From positions 124,001-188,000 of the forward strand of contig JACPVR010000016.1 in assembly GCA_016197405.1 (NCBI GenBank): DNA of 64,000 nucleotides. The letters run 5' to 3'. This DNA comes from Mycobacterium sp. (GTDB taxonomy: Bacteria > Actinomycetota > Actinomycetes > Mycobacteriales > Mycobacteriaceae). The notes beneath the pieces were generated by a model that ran no database searches, was not told the DNA's origin, and worked only from the letters and a program-made list of their open reading frames with translations. Within the stretch, counting starts at the first letter, position 1. Each line of letters begins with the position of its first letter. Both the position numbers and the translations under genes were made by a program. Positions 47,352 to 58,771 of the stretch are shown piece by piece.

Positions 47352-50303
47352 ACTTCGGCCGAAAGGCCACCAGTTGGCCGGTCCCACCAACGCCGCGATG
47401 GCCGGCACCGTCAGGGTCCGAACCAGGAACGTGTCCAGCAGGATTCCGGTGCCGATGATGAAACCGGCCTGTGCCACCGTGGTGATACTGGCGAAAAGCA
47501 ATCCGAACATCGACGCCGCGAAGATCAGGCCCGCTGCGGTGATCACACCGCCGGTCGAGCCGACGGTCCGGATCACCCCGAGCCGCACACCCGTCGAGGA
47601 CTCGTCGCGGATCCGCGATATCAGCAGCAGGTTGTAGTCCGCGCCCACCGCGACCAACACGATGAACGTCAATCCCGGGACGCTCCAATGCAATTGTTGC
47701 CCGAGCAGGAACTGGAAGACGATGACGCCGATCCCCAAGGCCGACAGATAGGAGATCACCACCGAGGCGATCAGGTACAGCGGTGCGATGACGGCTCGCA
47801 GCACCAGCATCAGGATCAGCAGCACCACGACGATGGTGACCGCCACGATCAGTTTGATGTCGCCGGTGTAGTAGTCGCGGGTGTCGCGCAGCATCACCGG
47901 ATAACCGGCCATCGACACCGACGCCTGGGCCAGCACGGTATTGGGTTGTGCGCTCCTGGCGGCCTGCGTGACGGCGTTGACCAGATCCATCGCCTGGGTG
48001 CTGAACGGGTTGATATCGGTCTCGACCAGGTAGCGCACCGAGTGCCCGTCGGGCGAGATGAATGCCGTCGCAGCGGTTTTGAACTCATCGCCGGTGAGCA
48101 CCTCAGGTGGGATGTAGAAGCCCGCCATCTGAGGGCTGGCGGCGTCGTTGCGCATCGCGAGCAGGAACGACGACGCACCGTCGAGTCCGGCGCCCATCAT
48201 CTTGGTCTGGTCGACGAGTTCGGCGACGCCGTCGGCGACTTTGCGGCTGGCATCGGCGAGCGTGTTGGCGCCCTGCTGCAACGAGGTCAGCCTGTTCTGC
48301 ATACCGCCGGAACCGTTGGCGCCCACGGCCTTCATGGCCTTCGACACCGCACCCAGGGCATTGCGCAGGTTGGTGGCGGTATTGCCCAGGGTCTGGCTGC
48401 CGTTGGTCAGCTGCAGCTGGCGGGCGATATCGGCGAGTTTGGCGAAGGTGCCGTCGTTGAGCAGGGCGACGAACTGCGCGAGCCGGGCACGGGCACCGAC
48501 ACACACCGGGTCGGCATTGCACACCGGACTGGCGTCGAGTGCTGCCATCACCGGGTTGGCCCAGCCCACATCACCGGAGATGTTGGCGAAGTTGGCACTC
48601 AATGCGTCGCCGAGGGCCTGCATACCCGACACCAGGCGTACGGCGTTGTCGATCTGGTCGAATGTCTTTGTGCCACCGAACAATTTCGAGATGTAGGTCA
48701 GCGCATCGGCCAGGCTGCTCACCGATGTCAGGGCCGAGGACACCTGCCCGCGCACGCTGAACAGGCTGTCGGCGACGGTGTCCGCGCCGCCCGCGAGCTG
48801 GTCGAGTTCGGCGCTGCGGCCGCCGATGAGTTTCGACGCGGTGTCCAGCTGGTTGCCGACCTGACCGGCCTGGAAGCTCAGCCGGGCCTGCTCCAGGGAT
48901 TGGCCCGCCGGGCGGGTGATACCGCGCACCTGGGCCACCCCGGGAACCTGGCTGACCCGTTCGGCCATCTGCTCGAGATCGGCGAGTGCCTTGGGTGTGC
49001 GCAGGTCCTCGGGAGCATTGATGTACAGGTACTGGGGGATGACCGCGCTCACCGGGAAATGGTTCTCCAGCGCCTGGTAGCCGATCGAGCTGGCGGCAGA
49101 GGCGGGCAGAACCTTGCGGTCGTCGTAGTTGAAGCGGGCGAAGGCGGCGCAACCGGCGAGCAGTCCGAGCACCAGCAGGCCCGCCACCAGATGGGCGACC
49201 GGACGGCGGACGATGCGGATACCCGACCGGCGCCAGAATCGGGTGGTCAGATCGCGCCGCGGGGCGATCCACCCGCGTCGTCCGGCCAGCACCATGACCG
49301 CGGGCAGGAACGTCATGGCGGCTGTCAACGCGATACCGATGGCGACTGCCAGTGCCACGCCGACGGTGGCGAACAGGCCCAGTTTGGCGAATGCCATGCC
49401 GAGGAACGTCACCGCCACAGTGGCGGCCGACGCCGTGATCACCTTGCCGATGGAGCCCAGTGCGCTGCACACCGCGGCGTCGGAGTCCATGCCGTCGCGC
49501 AGGTAGTCGTGGTATCGGCTGACCAGGAACACCGCGTAATCGGTGCCGGCACCCGCCATCATCGCGGTGAGGAAGACCACGGTCTGGTTCGAGATCCCCA
49601 TCCCGAGATAGGCCAGGCCGGCGATCACCGACTGCGCGGTGACCAGCGATATACCGATGGTCATCAACGGCAGCAGCATCGTCACGACGTTGCGATAGAT
49701 GACCAGCAGGATCAGCAGCACCAGGACGATCGTCGCGATCTCGATGTGGATGCGGTCCCGCTCACCCGCTTCGGTCAGATCGGCGACGGTGGCCGCGGGG
49801 CCGGTCAGATGCACCGACAGCGACGAACCCTCGACGGCGGTCCGCACGATTCCGGCCACCCGGTTGTAGGCGGCATAGGACTGTGGTGAACCCACTTCGC
49901 CCGCGATCCCTACCGGCAATATCCAGGCCCGGCCGTCGTCGCTGGTCATGAGCTCGCGCAACGCCGGCGTGCTGACGAAGTCCTGCAGCATCACCACATC
50001 GGCGTTGTCGGCGCGCAGCCGCTGCACCAGGGTGCGGTAGGTGTCCTCATCGGCCGGGCCGGGTTTGTCGTTGGTGAGCACCACCAGCGCGACGTTGTCG
50101 GTCCCGGACTCGTGAAATGCCTCGGTCATCTGTCGAGTCGTGGCGGTGACCGGTGAGTCCGCAGGCAGGATCGCGACCGGGCGTTGCTGCACCATCTCGG
50201 TCAGCGAGGGGAAAGTCAGCGGCAAACTCACCGCAATGGCGATCCACACCACCACCACGGCCCACGGCGATCGCACGACGAGCTTGCCCAGCCGCTGGAA
50301 AAT
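47340..50303 (-). CDS. MmpL-family lipid transporter, probable ATT start
   Basis: This RND transporter has about 987 residues with 11-12 membrane helices, two large periplasmic loops (after helix 1 and helix 7) and MmpL hallmarks such as [20 protein letters not shown] and [16 protein letters not shown]. Canonical starts give only [11 protein letters not shown] (GTG 50276), but the frame continues upstream as [14 protein letters not shown], the normal MmpL N-terminus. That segment begins at ATT 50303-50301 with GGGAGG 8 nt upstream. No ATG, GTG or TTG gives this peptide, so ATT initiation is likely. It should export the locus glycolipid or its precursor. It is convergent with gap and divergent from lipL. 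Confidence 0.9.
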   Translation of the reverse strand: MFQRLGKLVVRSPWAVVVVWIAIAVSLPLTFPSLTEMVQQRPVAILPADSPVTATTRQMTEAFHESGTDNVALVVLTNDKPGPADEDTYRTLVQRLRADNADVVMLQDFVSTPALRELMTSDDGRAWILPVGIAGEVGSPQSYAAYNRVAGIVRTAVEGSSLSVHLTGPAATVADLTEAGERDRIHIEIATIVLVLLILLVIYRNVVTMLLPLMTIGISLVTAQSVIAGLAYLGMGISNQTVVFLTAMMAGAGTDYAVFLVSRYHDYLRDGMDSDAAVCSALGSIGKVITASAATVAVTFLGMAFAKLGLFATVGVALAVAIGIALTAAMTFLPAVMVLAGRRGWIAPRRDLTTRFWRRSGIRIVRRPVAHLVAGLLVLGLLAGCAAFARFNYDDRKVLPASAASSIGYQALENHFPVSAVIPQYLYINAPEDLRTPKALADLEQMAERVSQVPGVAQVRGITRPAGQSLEQARLSFQAGQVGNQLDTASKLIGGRSAELDQLAGGADTVADSLFSVRGQVSSALTSVSSLADALTYISKLFGGTKTFDQIDNAVRLVSGMQALGDALSANFANISGDVGWANPVMAALDASPVCNADPVCVGARARLAQFVALLNDGTFAKLADIARQLQLTNGSQTLGNTATNLRNALGAVSKAMKAVGANGSGGMQNRLTSLQQGANTLADASRKVADGVAELVDQTKMMGAGLDGASSFLLAMRNDAASPQMAGFYIPPEVLTGDEFKTAATAFISPDGHSVRYLVETDINPFSTQAMDLVNAVTQAARSAQPNTVLAQASVSMAGYPVMLRDTRDYYTGDIKLIVAVTIVVVLLILMLVLRAVIAPLYLIASVVISYLSALGIGVIVFQFLLGQQLHWSVPGLTFIVLVAVGADYNLLLISRIRDESSTGVRLGVIRTVGSTGGVITAAGLIFAASMFGLLFASITTVAQAGFIIGTGILLDTFLVRTLTVPAIAALVGPANWWPFGRSTRD

Positions 50304-50481
50304 TGCCCTGACCTCCCGTTATGGCATGCCGCAGACCCTGAGGCGCCCCGCTGCGGTGTCGACCGGCGCGATCAGTGCAGTCTAGGCCGGGCATTCCGGT
50401 ACCGGTCCGGCAGCCATCTGTGCATCGGAGCGATAACACTCGTTCCCTGGGGATCCAGGCCCGCAGTAGAGTGTCCTCATT

Positions 50482-51753
50482 GTGAACCAAGCCTCTGACC
50501 GGGGGCGCAGCGCCGCGCTCCCGAACGGTGTGCACGGTATGGCCGACGAGAATTTCGCCTGTGCCGTCCGTAGCTTCGCCGCCATGTTCGGCCACCCTCG
50601 GCTCGGGGGTGGCGCCCTCTCGGTGTACCTGTACGGGGAACCGGTCGTCGACGTCTGGACCGGATGGGCTGATCGGCGCGGACAGACGCCGTGGACCGCT
50701 GACACCGGGGCAATGGTGTTCTCCGCCACCAAGGGCGTCGCCTCGACGGTCATCCACCGGCTCGCCGACCGCGGCCTGATCGACTACGACGCCCCGGTGG
50801 CCGAATACTGGCCCGCGTTCGGGGCCGCGGACAAGGAAGAAATCACCGTCCGCGAGGTGATGCGGCACCGTGCCGGACTGGCCCATCTCAGCGGCGCGGG
50901 CAAAGCCGATCTGATGGATCACCTCGGGATGGAAGAACGCATGGCAGCGGCCCGTCCGTCGCATCTGCGGGGCAAGCCGGCCTATCACGCCATCACCTAC
51001 GGATGGTTGCTGAGTGGTCTTGCTCGATCGGTGACCGGCAAAGGAATGCGGCAGTTGATCCGCGAGGAGGTCGCCGCGCCGCTGAACACCGACGGGTTGC
51101 ATCTGGGCCGTCCACCGGCGGGCGCGCCGACCCGCGCCGCGCAGATAATCCACCCGCAGCTCAACATCCCGAACCCGGTCTTCAACTACCTCGCGCCGCG
51201 GCTGGCCGGCACGCGGTGGACCGCCGGCTTCGGCACCCTGTACTTCCCTGGCATGAAAGCCGTTGTGCAGGGCGATATTCCACTACTCGATGCGGAGATC
51301 CCGGCGGCCAACGGGGTGGCCACTGCGCGCGGTCTGGCCCGGATGTACGGCGCCCTGGCCAACGGCGGGCAGATCGACGGCACCCAGTACCTGTCCAGGG
51401 AGCTGACAGCACGGCTGATTGGGCGAGCGAGCTTACGTCCTGATCGCAGTCTTGGCATGCCGATGTCGTTCCACCTCGGCTATCACGGGCTGCCGTTTCC
51501 GGGGGTTTTGCCGGGTTTCGGTCATGTCGGGCTTGGCGGGTCGCTGGGCTGGGCCATACCCGAATCGGGCCTGTCGATCGGGTTCGTGCACAACCGGCTA
51601 CTGACCCCTCTCGTGGTCGCGGACCAGGCAGGTTTCGTCGGTACAGCGGCGCTCGTGCGACGTGGCGCAGCACGGGCCAGGGCGCGTGGATACTGGCCGG
51701 TAACCGAGTTCGGTGCGTCGTTCGCCGAGCTGTCGAAACCGGTCGCCGGGTAA
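50482..51753 (+). CDS. lipL: LipL-like esterase/beta-lactamase-fold hydrolase
   Basis: This 423-residue serine hydrolase of the class C beta-lactamase/family VIII esterase fold has the SxxK nucleophile motif S81-A-T-K84 (FSATKG) and a tyrosine-containing second motif in YHAITYGWLLSG. Position next to the mutAB-meaB genes matches M. tuberculosis lipL (Rv1497, about 429 residues). GTG 50482 lies 9 nt after a TAGAGT -10 (50467-50472), suggesting a leaderless message. It may hydrolyse acyl esters; whether it trims the locus lipids is speculation. Confidence 0.83.
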   Translation: MNQASDRGRSAALPNGVHGMADENFACAVRSFAAMFGHPRLGGGALSVYLYGEPVVDVWTGWADRRGQTPWTADTGAMVFSATKGVASTVIHRLADRGLIDYDAPVAEYWPAFGAADKEEITVREVMRHRAGLAHLSGAGKADLMDHLGMEERMAAARPSHLRGKPAYHAITYGWLLSGLARSVTGKGMRQLIREEVAAPLNTDGLHLGRPPAGAPTRAAQIIHPQLNIPNPVFNYLAPRLAGTRWTAGFGTLYFPGMKAVVQGDIPLLDAEIPAANGVATARGLARMYGALANGGQIDGTQYLSRELTARLIGRASLRPDRSLGMPMSFHLGYHGLPFPGVLPGFGHVGLGGSLGWAIPESGLSIGFVHNRLLTPLVVADQAGFVGTAALVRRGAARARARGYWPVTEFGASFAELSKPVAG

Positions 51754-51787
51754 TTTCCCGGCAAACGGATGTGGCCAAGGTAACTAG

Positions 51788-51803
51788 TGTGAGATTGGTC
51801 ACA
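51788..51803. promoter_or_regulatory. CRP-type site 1
   Basis: TGTGA-GATTGG-TCACA is a perfect match to the CRP/FNR-superfamily consensus TGTGA-N6-TCACA used by mycobacterial cAMP receptor proteins. It lies 34 bp after the lipL stop and about 645 bp before the PKS start. Confidence 0.72.
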
Positions 51804-51932
51804 TTCTCGCAACTTTGGCCCGGATGCTGAATCCTTTCGAATCCCTGTGAAAGCGCTGGCGGCGCCGGTGAAGATGCGCACTATCGTGATTGGCGGGACG
51901 GCAGAGGTTCGCCACAATTGACACCTGCGTTA

Positions 51933-51948
51933 TGTGATGGGGATCACA
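51933..51948. promoter_or_regulatory. CRP-type site 2
   Basis: TGTGA-TGGGGA-TCACA is a second perfect CRP-type palindrome, centred 145 bp from the first. It follows a consensus TTGACA (51918-51923) by 9 bp, a position where a bound regulator would cover the promoter spacer and -10. Confidence 0.72.
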
Positions 51949-52434
51949 AAGGCTGCGATACAGGAAATTCACCACTGCGTCAGATATAGCTTCTCAGCTG
52001 GGATGACGCCCGACCGATGTTGCGTACCAGTTAATTTATTCCTTGCCTAAATGTGGCATATGTCTCAGCCGCAGATGCGTTTAGTTCGTCACGTTTTTGT
52101 TTGCTAGTCGCAAAAAGGCAGCGGGCTGTCGGTAGCGGAGACGATCTCTGCGCTGACCGACTTTCGCCGGAATTGGTACTTACCCAGCAGTAAGGACGGT
52201 GGTTTTGGTGGTGGGCCGGCGACCTCGGAGTTTGCTCGGGCAAGCCATCCGCTATTTGCGCGAGTGCACACGCGGGTTTGCTCAGTTTGCTCCCCGTGTG
52301 TCAGCCTAAGCCGATAGGCTACCTACGCTCAGGGCGTACGCCGCGCGGAAACTGGCGTGGTCTTGCACCCTTGTATGAACGGCCTTCCGGTATCGGCTGC
52401 GTGGAAGAGGTAGATATACGTGGGAGGGACACCA

Positions 52435-55400
52435 GTGACTCCGGTCGCTGTCATCGGGATGGCCTGCCGGTTGCCTGGCGGCATTGATTCGCCCGAGCAG
52501 CTCTGGGAGGCGTTGCTGCGTGGCGACGACCTGGTAACCACCGTTCCCCTGGAGCGCTGGGATGCCGAGGAGTACTACGACCCCGAGCCCGGTGTGCCGG
52601 GTCGTTCGGTGTCGAAGTGGGGCGCCTTCCTCGACGATGTGGCCGGGTTCGACGCCGACTTCTTCGGTGTCAACGAGCGTGAGGCCACGGCGATCGATCC
52701 CCAGCATCGGCTGCTGCTGGAGACCGCGTGGGAGGCCGTCGAACACGCCGGTATCGACCCGGCCGTACTGGCAGGTACCACCACCGGTGTCTTCATCGGT
52801 ATGACGCACGGCGACTACCAGTTGGTCGCGGCGGACGCGCATGCCATCGAAGGTCCCTACGGATTCACCGGCAACAACTTCAGCCTCGCCTCGGGGCGTA
52901 TCGCGTATCACCTCGGTGTGCACGGTCCGGCGATGACCGTCGACTCGGCATGCTCGTCGAGCCTGCTCGCGGTGCACCTGGCCTGCCGCAGCCTGCATGA
53001 CGGTGAGAGCGACATCGCGCTGGCCGGCGGGGTGTCGATCATGCTGGAACCGCGCAAGATGTCCTCCGGTTCGGCACAGGGCATGCTCTCGCCGACGGGT
53101 CACTGCCATGCCTTCGACGTCGACGCGGACGGTTTCGTCTCTGGCGAGGCGTCGGTGGTGCTGATGTTCAAACGGCTCGACGACGCCGTGCGTGACGGTG
53201 ACCGGGTACTGGCCGTGGTGCGTGGCAGCGCCAGTAACCAGGACGGGCACACCGTCAACATCGCCACCCCGTCGGCCGAGGCGCAGGAGACGGTCTACCG
53301 CGCGGCGCTGGCCAATGGTGGTATCGATCCGGCGACCATCGGCTATGTCGAGGCGCACGGCACCGGCACGCCGGTGGGCGATCCGCTGGAATTCGCCAGC
53401 CTGGCCAACGTGTACGCCACCTCCGGTCCGGTCGTTCTCGGCTCGGTCAAGACCAACTTCGGGCATGGACAGTCGGCATCGGGCGCACTGGGTCTGATCA
53501 AGGCGATCATGGCGCTGCAGCGCGGCCAGGTCCCCAAGAACCTGCACTTCAACAAGATGCCTGAGGAGATGGCCCGGATCCAGACGGGTCTGTTCGTCCC
53601 GCAGGATCACGCGGCGTGGCCCGATCGCGCCGATGCCAACGACCCCCGCCGGGCCGCGGTGTCGTCCTATGGCCTGTCCGGCACCAATGTGCACGTCGTC
53701 CTCGAACAGGGCCCCGACGGCCGCCCGATACGCACGGTGGACTCCACCGATGCTCCCGGATTGGGCTCGCCGCTGCTCTTCCCGATCTCCTCCACCTCCG
53801 CAGACGAACTGCGCCGCACCGCGGGCCGGCTCGCCGACTGGGTGGAAGCACACGCCGACGACGCCGATCTGACGCTGTCGGACCTGGCGTACACGCTGGC
53901 CCGGCGCCGGGCGCACCGGCCGGTGCGCACCGCGGTGCTGGCCGGCACCAGCGACGAACTGGTCAAGGCGCTGCGCGAGGTCGCAACGAGTGACACCCCA
54001 TATCAGCCCGCCGTGGCCAAGGTCGATCGCGGTCCGGTCTGGGTGTTCTCCGGGCAGGGTTCGCAGTGGGCCGGCATGGGCAAGTCCCTGCTGGCCTCCG
54101 AGCCGGTGTTCGCCGCGACCATCGCCGAACTCGAACCGCTCATCCAGCGCGAGTCCGGCTTCTCGGTCACCGAAGCGATGTCGGCACCGGAGACGGTCAC
54201 CGGGATCGACAAGGTGCAGCCCACCGTGTTCGCGGTACAGGTAGCCCTGGCTGCGGCGCTGAAGGGCTACGGCGTGGCCCCGGGCGCGGTCATCGGACAC
54301 TCGATGGGGGAGTCGGCCGCCGCCGTGGTCGCAGGCGCCCTGTCTCTGGAAGACGGCGCGAAGGTCATCTGCCGTCGTTCCAAGCTCATGCTGGCGGTGT
54401 CCGGTAGCGGAGCCATGGCATCGGTCGAGCTGCCTGCCCAGCAGGTGCTCTCCGAGCTCGCCGCCCGCGTCGGCAACGACGTCGTGCTCGCCGTGGTGGC
54501 CTCACCGTCGTCCACCGTGGTCGGCGGCGCCAAGGAGCAGATCCGCGCCCTGGTCGAGGATTGGGACGCCCGTGGGGTGATGGCCCGCGAGGTCGCCGTC
54601 GACGTCGCATCCCATACCCCGCAGGTCGATCCGATCCTCGACGACCTGGCCGATGCGCTGGAAGATCTGGAACCGGCCGAACCGGAGATTCCGTATTACT
54701 CCGCGACGCTGTACGACCCGCGCGATATCGCCGACTACGACGCCGACTACTGGGTGGACAACCTGCGTCACACCGTGCGTTTCGGTGCTGCCGTGCAGGC
54801 CGCCCTGGAAGACGGCTACCGCGTCTTCACCGAACTGTCACCGCATCCGCTGCTGACCCACGCGGTGGACCAGAACGCGCGCAGCCAGGACATCTCCGTC
54901 GCCGTGCTGGCCGGTATGCGGCGCGAGCAGGAACTGCCGCACGGTCTGCGGGAAGTGGTGGCCGACCTGCACAGCGCGGGGGCGCCGGTGGACTTCTCGG
55001 TGCTCTACCCCGACGGCGCGCTGCTGGACGCGCCGCTGCCGACCTGGACCCACGTCCGGCACATCCTCACCCGGGACCCGAATGAGCAGGCACCCGGTGG
55101 CGCATCACTGGCGGTGCATCCGCTGCTCGGTGCCCACGTGCGGCTGCCGGAGGACCCCGAGCGGCACGTCTGGCAGGCCGATATCGGCACCGCCACCCAG
55201 CAGTGGCTCGGCGATCATCAGGTGCACAATGTGGCCGCCCTGCCCGGTGCCGCCTACTGCGAGATGGCGCTGGCCGCCGCGACGGCTGTCCTCGGCGGTG
55301 CCGCCGAGGTCGACGATGTGGCGTTCGAACAGCTGTTGCTGCTCGAAGAGCAGTCCGAGGTGTCGGCCGTGGCAACCGTCAGCGCCCCGGGGGTCGCGGA

Positions 55401-58400
55401 CTTCGTCGTGGAGACCTACGCCGAAGGCCAACAGGTCCGCCGCGCGGGTGCGACCCTGCGCGCCGTCCCCGACGGCGATCGGCCCGCGGCGTTCAACATC
55501 GCCGAGCTGGTCTCGGCGCACACCGTCGACGTCGACGGCGCCCAGATGCGCGACTGGTACGGCCAGCGCGGTATCCAGTACGGTCCGGCGTTCGCCGGGC
55601 TGATCGCCGCGCACACCATCGAGGGCGAAAGCCGCTCGGTGCTCGCCGAGGTGTCGCTGCCCGGCTCGATCCGGTCGCAGCAGGGTGCCTACGGTGTGCA
55701 CCCCGCACTGCTGGATGCCTGCTTCCAGGCGCTGGCCGCCCACCCCGATCTGCACAACGACACCACCGGTGTGCTGATGCTGCCGATCGGCGTGCGACGG
55801 CTGCGTGCCTACGCCTCGACCCGCAACGCGCACTACTGCTATGTGCGGCTGACCAGCGTCAGCCCCACCACGGTCGAGGCCGATCTCGATGTGCTCGACG
55901 AGCATGGTGATGTGCTGCTGGCGGTCACCGGGCTGCAGGTCGGCACCGGGGTCTCCGAGGACGGGCAGCGTGACCGCACCCTCAACGACCGGCTGCTGAC
56001 GATCGACTGGCGCCGCCAGGAGTCCCCGGAAGCCGAAACCGTCGACGCGGGCCGTTGGCTGCTGGTCGACACCGCCGAGGGCTCCGACCGGGCCGTCAAG
56101 CTGGCCGAGGTGCTGACCGCCGACGAGGCGCAGGTCGAGACCCTGGCCTGGCCCCCGGCCGCCGATTTCGCCAAGACCGCCGAACTTCTCACCACCCAGC
56201 TCTCGGCCCGGCCGTACGCCGGTGTCGTGGTGCTGACCGCACCGCGGCCCAGCGCGACCGACGAGGCCGGCTACGACGGCATCGCAGCGGTACGCCACCT
56301 CATCTCGGTGGTGCGTGCACTGGCCGAGGTCCCCGGCGAGCCCGCACGACTGTTCGTGCTGACCCAGAACGCGCAGGCCGTGCTGGCCGACGAGCTGCCG
56401 AACCTGGAGCTGGGTGGCGTCCGCGGTCTGATGCGCGTCATCGGCATGGAGTATCCGGCCATGAAGGCCACCCAGGTCGACGTCGACGACGCCACCGATC
56501 TCAAGCATGTCGCCGCCCAGCTGCTGTCGGGATCCGACGAGGACGAGACGGCCTGGCGCGACGGCGAGTGGTACACCGCGCGCCTCAACCTGACACCTCT
56601 GCAGCCCGAGGAACGCCGAACCACCGTCGTGCATCCCGATCGTGACGGCGTGCGCCTGCAGATCCGCACACCCGGCGACCTGCAGTCCGCCGAGCTGGTC
56701 GCCTACGACCGGGTCCCGCCGGGGCCGGGTCAGATCGAGGTCTCGGTCGCGGCGTCCAACCTCAACTTCGCCGATGTCCTGGTCGCCTTCGGCCGGTATC
56801 CGAGCTTCGAGGGCCGGCTGCCGCAGCTCGGTGCCGATTTCGCCGGTCAGGTCACGGCCGTGGGCCCCGGGGTCACCGACCACAAGATCGGTGACCGGGT
56901 CGCCGGCATCTCGGCGACCGGAGCATGGTGCACCTTCGTCACCTGCGATGCCAACCTCGCGGTGAAGATCCCCGACACCCTGCCGGAGAAGTCCGCCGCG
57001 GCCGTGCCCAGCGCACACGCCACCGCCTGGTACGGGTTGCACAACCTGGCCCGTATCTCGGCGGGCGACAAGGTGCTGATCCACTCCGCCACCGGCGGCG
57101 TCGGTCAGGCCGCGGTCGCCATCGCGCGTGCCGCCGGTGCCGAGATCTACGCCACGGCCGGTACACCCGCCAAGCGGGAGTTGTTGCGTAACAACGGCAT
57201 CAAGCATGTCTACGATTCGCGCAGCACCGAGTTCGCCGACCAGATCCGCAAGGACACGGCCGGGTATGGAGTTGATATCGTGCTCAACTCGCTGCCCGGT
57301 GCCGCTCAGCGTGCGGGTCTGGACCTGCTGACCTTCGGCGGTCGGTTCGTCGAGATCGGCAAGCGCGACATCTACGGCGACACCAAACTCGGGTTGTTCC
57401 CGTTCCGCCGCAACCTGTCGTTCTACGCCGTCGACCTGGCACTGCTGACCCTGACCAACCCCGACACCCTGCGGGGCCTGCTGGAGACGCTGTTCGCCCA
57501 GATCGATTCCGGGGTGCTGCCGCCGCCGGAGACCACGCATTTCCCGCTGGCCGACGGTGCCACCGCCGTGCGTGTGATGGGCGCGGCCGAACACACCGGC
57601 AAACTCGTGCTCGACATCCCGCACACCGGTGAGATCACCGTCGTGCTGCCGCCCGAGCAGGTACCGGCATTCCGGACCGACGGTGCCTATGTCATCACCG
57701 GCGGTCTCGGCGGTCTCGGGTTGTTCCTGGCCGAGAAGATGGCGGCCCAGGGTTGTGGCCGGATCGTCCTGAACAGCCGGTCCAAGCCGAAATCGGACGC
57801 ACTGGCCGCGATCAAGAAGATCCGGCAGTCCGGCACCGAGGTCGAGGTCGAGCTCGGTGACATCGCGGCGCCGGGTACCGCCGACCGACTGGTCGCGGCC
57901 GCAACGGCGACCGGCATGCCGCTGCGCGGTGTGCTGCACGCCGCCGCGGTCGTCGAGGACGCCACGCTGCCCAACATCACCGATGAACTGCTGGAACGGG
58001 ACTGGGCTCCGAAGGTCTACGGCGCCTGGCATCTGCACCAGGCCTCGGCGGGTCAGCCGCTGGACTGGTTCTGCTCGTTCTCCTCGGCCGCCGCCATGGT
58101 CGGTTCACCGGGGCAGGGGGCGTACGCCGCCGCCAACAGCTGGCTGGATTCCTTCACGCGGTGGCGACGCGCCCAGGGCATGCCCGCCAGTGCCGTCGCC
58201 TGGGGTGCGTGGGCCGAGATCGGCGCAGGTCAGGGTATGGCCGACGATGAAGCAATGGCCATCGCCCCCGATGACGGTGCCTACGCCTTCGACACGTTGA
58301 TGCGGCACACCAGGCCCTACACCGGTTACGCTCCTATAGCCGGTGCCGGATGGTTGACGGCGTTCGCGCAGACCAGCCCGTTCGCCGAAGCGTTCCAGTC

Positions 58401-58710
58401 GATCGGACAGGGACGCACGGGAGCCAGCGAGTTCCTCAACGAGCTGCACGAGCTACCCGTCGACGAGTGGCCGGCACGGATGCGCAGGATGATCTCCGAT
58501 CAGCTCAGCTTGATCCTGCGCCGGGCGGTCGACGTGGACCGGCCCTTGTCGGAATACGGTCTGGATTCCCTGGGCAATTTGGAGGTTCGCACCCGTATCG
58601 AGGCCGAGACCGGCATCCGGATCAGCTCGGCCGACATCACCACCGTGCGCGCACTGGCCGAACACCTGTGCGTAATGCTCGCGACCGACGCGGCGATATC
58701 GGCTCAGTGA
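52435..58710 (+). CDS. Mas/Pks5-like iterative type I polyketide synthase (second copy)
   Basis: This 2,091-residue synthase has the same KS-AT-DH-ER-KR-ACP order as the first copy. KS C173 (DSACSSSL); AT S623 (GHSMGE) with VASH at 724-727, indicating methylmalonyl use; DH H928 ([12 protein letters not shown]); KR Y1897; ACP S2045 (GLDSLGN). GTG 52435 is chosen because GGGAGGG lies 6 nt upstream; GTG 52420 is in frame but precedes that Shine-Dalgarno. Parts of the KS region are nearly identical in DNA to the first copy. The two may make chains of different length, as suggested for paired pks5 genes in LOS-producing mycobacteria. papA follows after 61 bp. Confidence 0.92.
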   Translation: MTPVAVIGMACRLPGGIDSPEQLWEALLRGDDLVTTVPLERWDAEEYYDPEPGVPGRSVSKWGAFLDDVAGFDADFFGVNEREATAIDPQHRLLLETAWEAVEHAGIDPAVLAGTTTGVFIGMTHGDYQLVAADAHAIEGPYGFTGNNFSLASGRIAYHLGVHGPAMTVDSACSSSLLAVHLACRSLHDGESDIALAGGVSIMLEPRKMSSGSAQGMLSPTGHCHAFDVDADGFVSGEASVVLMFKRLDDAVRDGDRVLAVVRGSASNQDGHTVNIATPSAEAQETVYRAALANGGIDPATIGYVEAHGTGTPVGDPLEFASLANVYATSGPVVLGSVKTNFGHGQSASGALGLIKAIMALQRGQVPKNLHFNKMPEEMARIQTGLFVPQDHAAWPDRADANDPRRAAVSSYGLSGTNVHVVLEQGPDGRPIRTVDSTDAPGLGSPLLFPISSTSADELRRTAGRLADWVEAHADDADLTLSDLAYTLARRRAHRPVRTAVLAGTSDELVKALREVATSDTPYQPAVAKVDRGPVWVFSGQGSQWAGMGKSLLASEPVFAATIAELEPLIQRESGFSVTEAMSAPETVTGIDKVQPTVFAVQVALAAALKGYGVAPGAVIGHSMGESAAAVVAGALSLEDGAKVICRRSKLMLAVSGSGAMASVELPAQQVLSELAARVGNDVVLAVVASPSSTVVGGAKEQIRALVEDWDARGVMAREVAVDVASHTPQVDPILDDLADALEDLEPAEPEIPYYSATLYDPRDIADYDADYWVDNLRHTVRFGAAVQAALEDGYRVFTELSPHPLLTHAVDQNARSQDISVAVLAGMRREQELPHGLREVVADLHSAGAPVDFSVLYPDGALLDAPLPTWTHVRHILTRDPNEQAPGGASLAVHPLLGAHVRLPEDPERHVWQADIGTATQQWLGDHQVHNVAALPGAAYCEMALAAATAVLGGAAEVDDVAFEQLLLLEEQSEVSAVATVSAPGVADFVVETYAEGQQVRRAGATLRAVPDGDRPAAFNIAELVSAHTVDVDGAQMRDWYGQRGIQYGPAFAGLIAAHTIEGESRSVLAEVSLPGSIRSQQGAYGVHPALLDACFQALAAHPDLHNDTTGVLMLPIGVRRLRAYASTRNAHYCYVRLTSVSPTTVEADLDVLDEHGDVLLAVTGLQVGTGVSEDGQRDRTLNDRLLTIDWRRQESPEAETVDAGRWLLVDTAEGSDRAVKLAEVLTADEAQVETLAWPPAADFAKTAELLTTQLSARPYAGVVVLTAPRPSATDEAGYDGIAAVRHLISVVRALAEVPGEPARLFVLTQNAQAVLADELPNLELGGVRGLMRVIGMEYPAMKATQVDVDDATDLKHVAAQLLSGSDEDETAWRDGEWYTARLNLTPLQPEERRTTVVHPDRDGVRLQIRTPGDLQSAELVAYDRVPPGPGQIEVSVAASNLNFADVLVAFGRYPSFEGRLPQLGADFAGQVTAVGPGVTDHKIGDRVAGISATGAWCTFVTCDANLAVKIPDTLPEKSAAAVPSAHATAWYGLHNLARISAGDKVLIHSATGGVGQAAVAIARAAGAEIYATAGTPAKRELLRNNGIKHVYDSRSTEFADQIRKDTAGYGVDIVLNSLPGAAQRAGLDLLTFGGRFVEIGKRDIYGDTKLGLFPFRRNLSFYAVDLALLTLTNPDTLRGLLETLFAQIDSGVLPPPETTHFPLADGATAVRVMGAAEHTGKLVLDIPHTGEITVVLPPEQVPAFRTDGAYVITGGLGGLGLFLAEKMAAQGCGRIVLNSRSKPKSDALAAIKKIRQSGTEVEVELGDIAAPGTADRLVAAATATGMPLRGVLHAAAVVEDATLPNITDELLERDWAPKVYGAWHLHQASAGQPLDWFCSFSSAAAMVGSPGQGAYAAANSWLDSFTRWRRAQGMPASAVAWGAWAEIGAGQGMADDEAMAIAPDDGAYAFDTLMRHTRPYTGYAPIAGAGWLTAFAQTSPFAEAFQSIGQGRTGASEFLNELHELPVDEWPARMRRMISDQLSLILRRAVDVDRPLSEYGLDSLGNLEVRTRIEAETGIRISSADITTVRALAEHLCVMLATDAAISAQ

Positions 58711-58771
58711 TGGCAGTTCCAAGGTTGCATACACCGACGTTGCACCGAATAGACGAGGCAGGGGAGGTCTA

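Larger units (their letters stand above)
51754..52434. other. 681-bp AT-richer regulatory region before the second PKS
   Basis: No gene is supported. It carries two perfect CRP-type palindromes (listed separately) and a consensus -35 TTGACA (51918-51923) just upstream of the second palindrome. It also has three copies of TTTGCTC (52231, 52277, 52286) and an inverted repeat AGCCTA-N6-TAGGCT (52303-52320) whose right arm is a TANNNT -10-like box. GGGAGGG (52422-52428) is the Shine-Dalgarno for the PKS. Base composition is clearly less GC-rich than the flanking genes. Confidence 0.6.

Noticed and set aside
47313..49889. 858-codon open frame on the plus strand opposite mmpL
   Set aside because: Low-complexity Gln/His/Arg/Gly-rich translation with no domain; it is the antisense of a well-supported MmpL gene.
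52031..52487. Small open frames in the gap before the second PKS (69-70 codons on both strands)
   Set aside because: No Shine-Dalgarno, atypical composition and overlap with regulatory elements or the PKS start.
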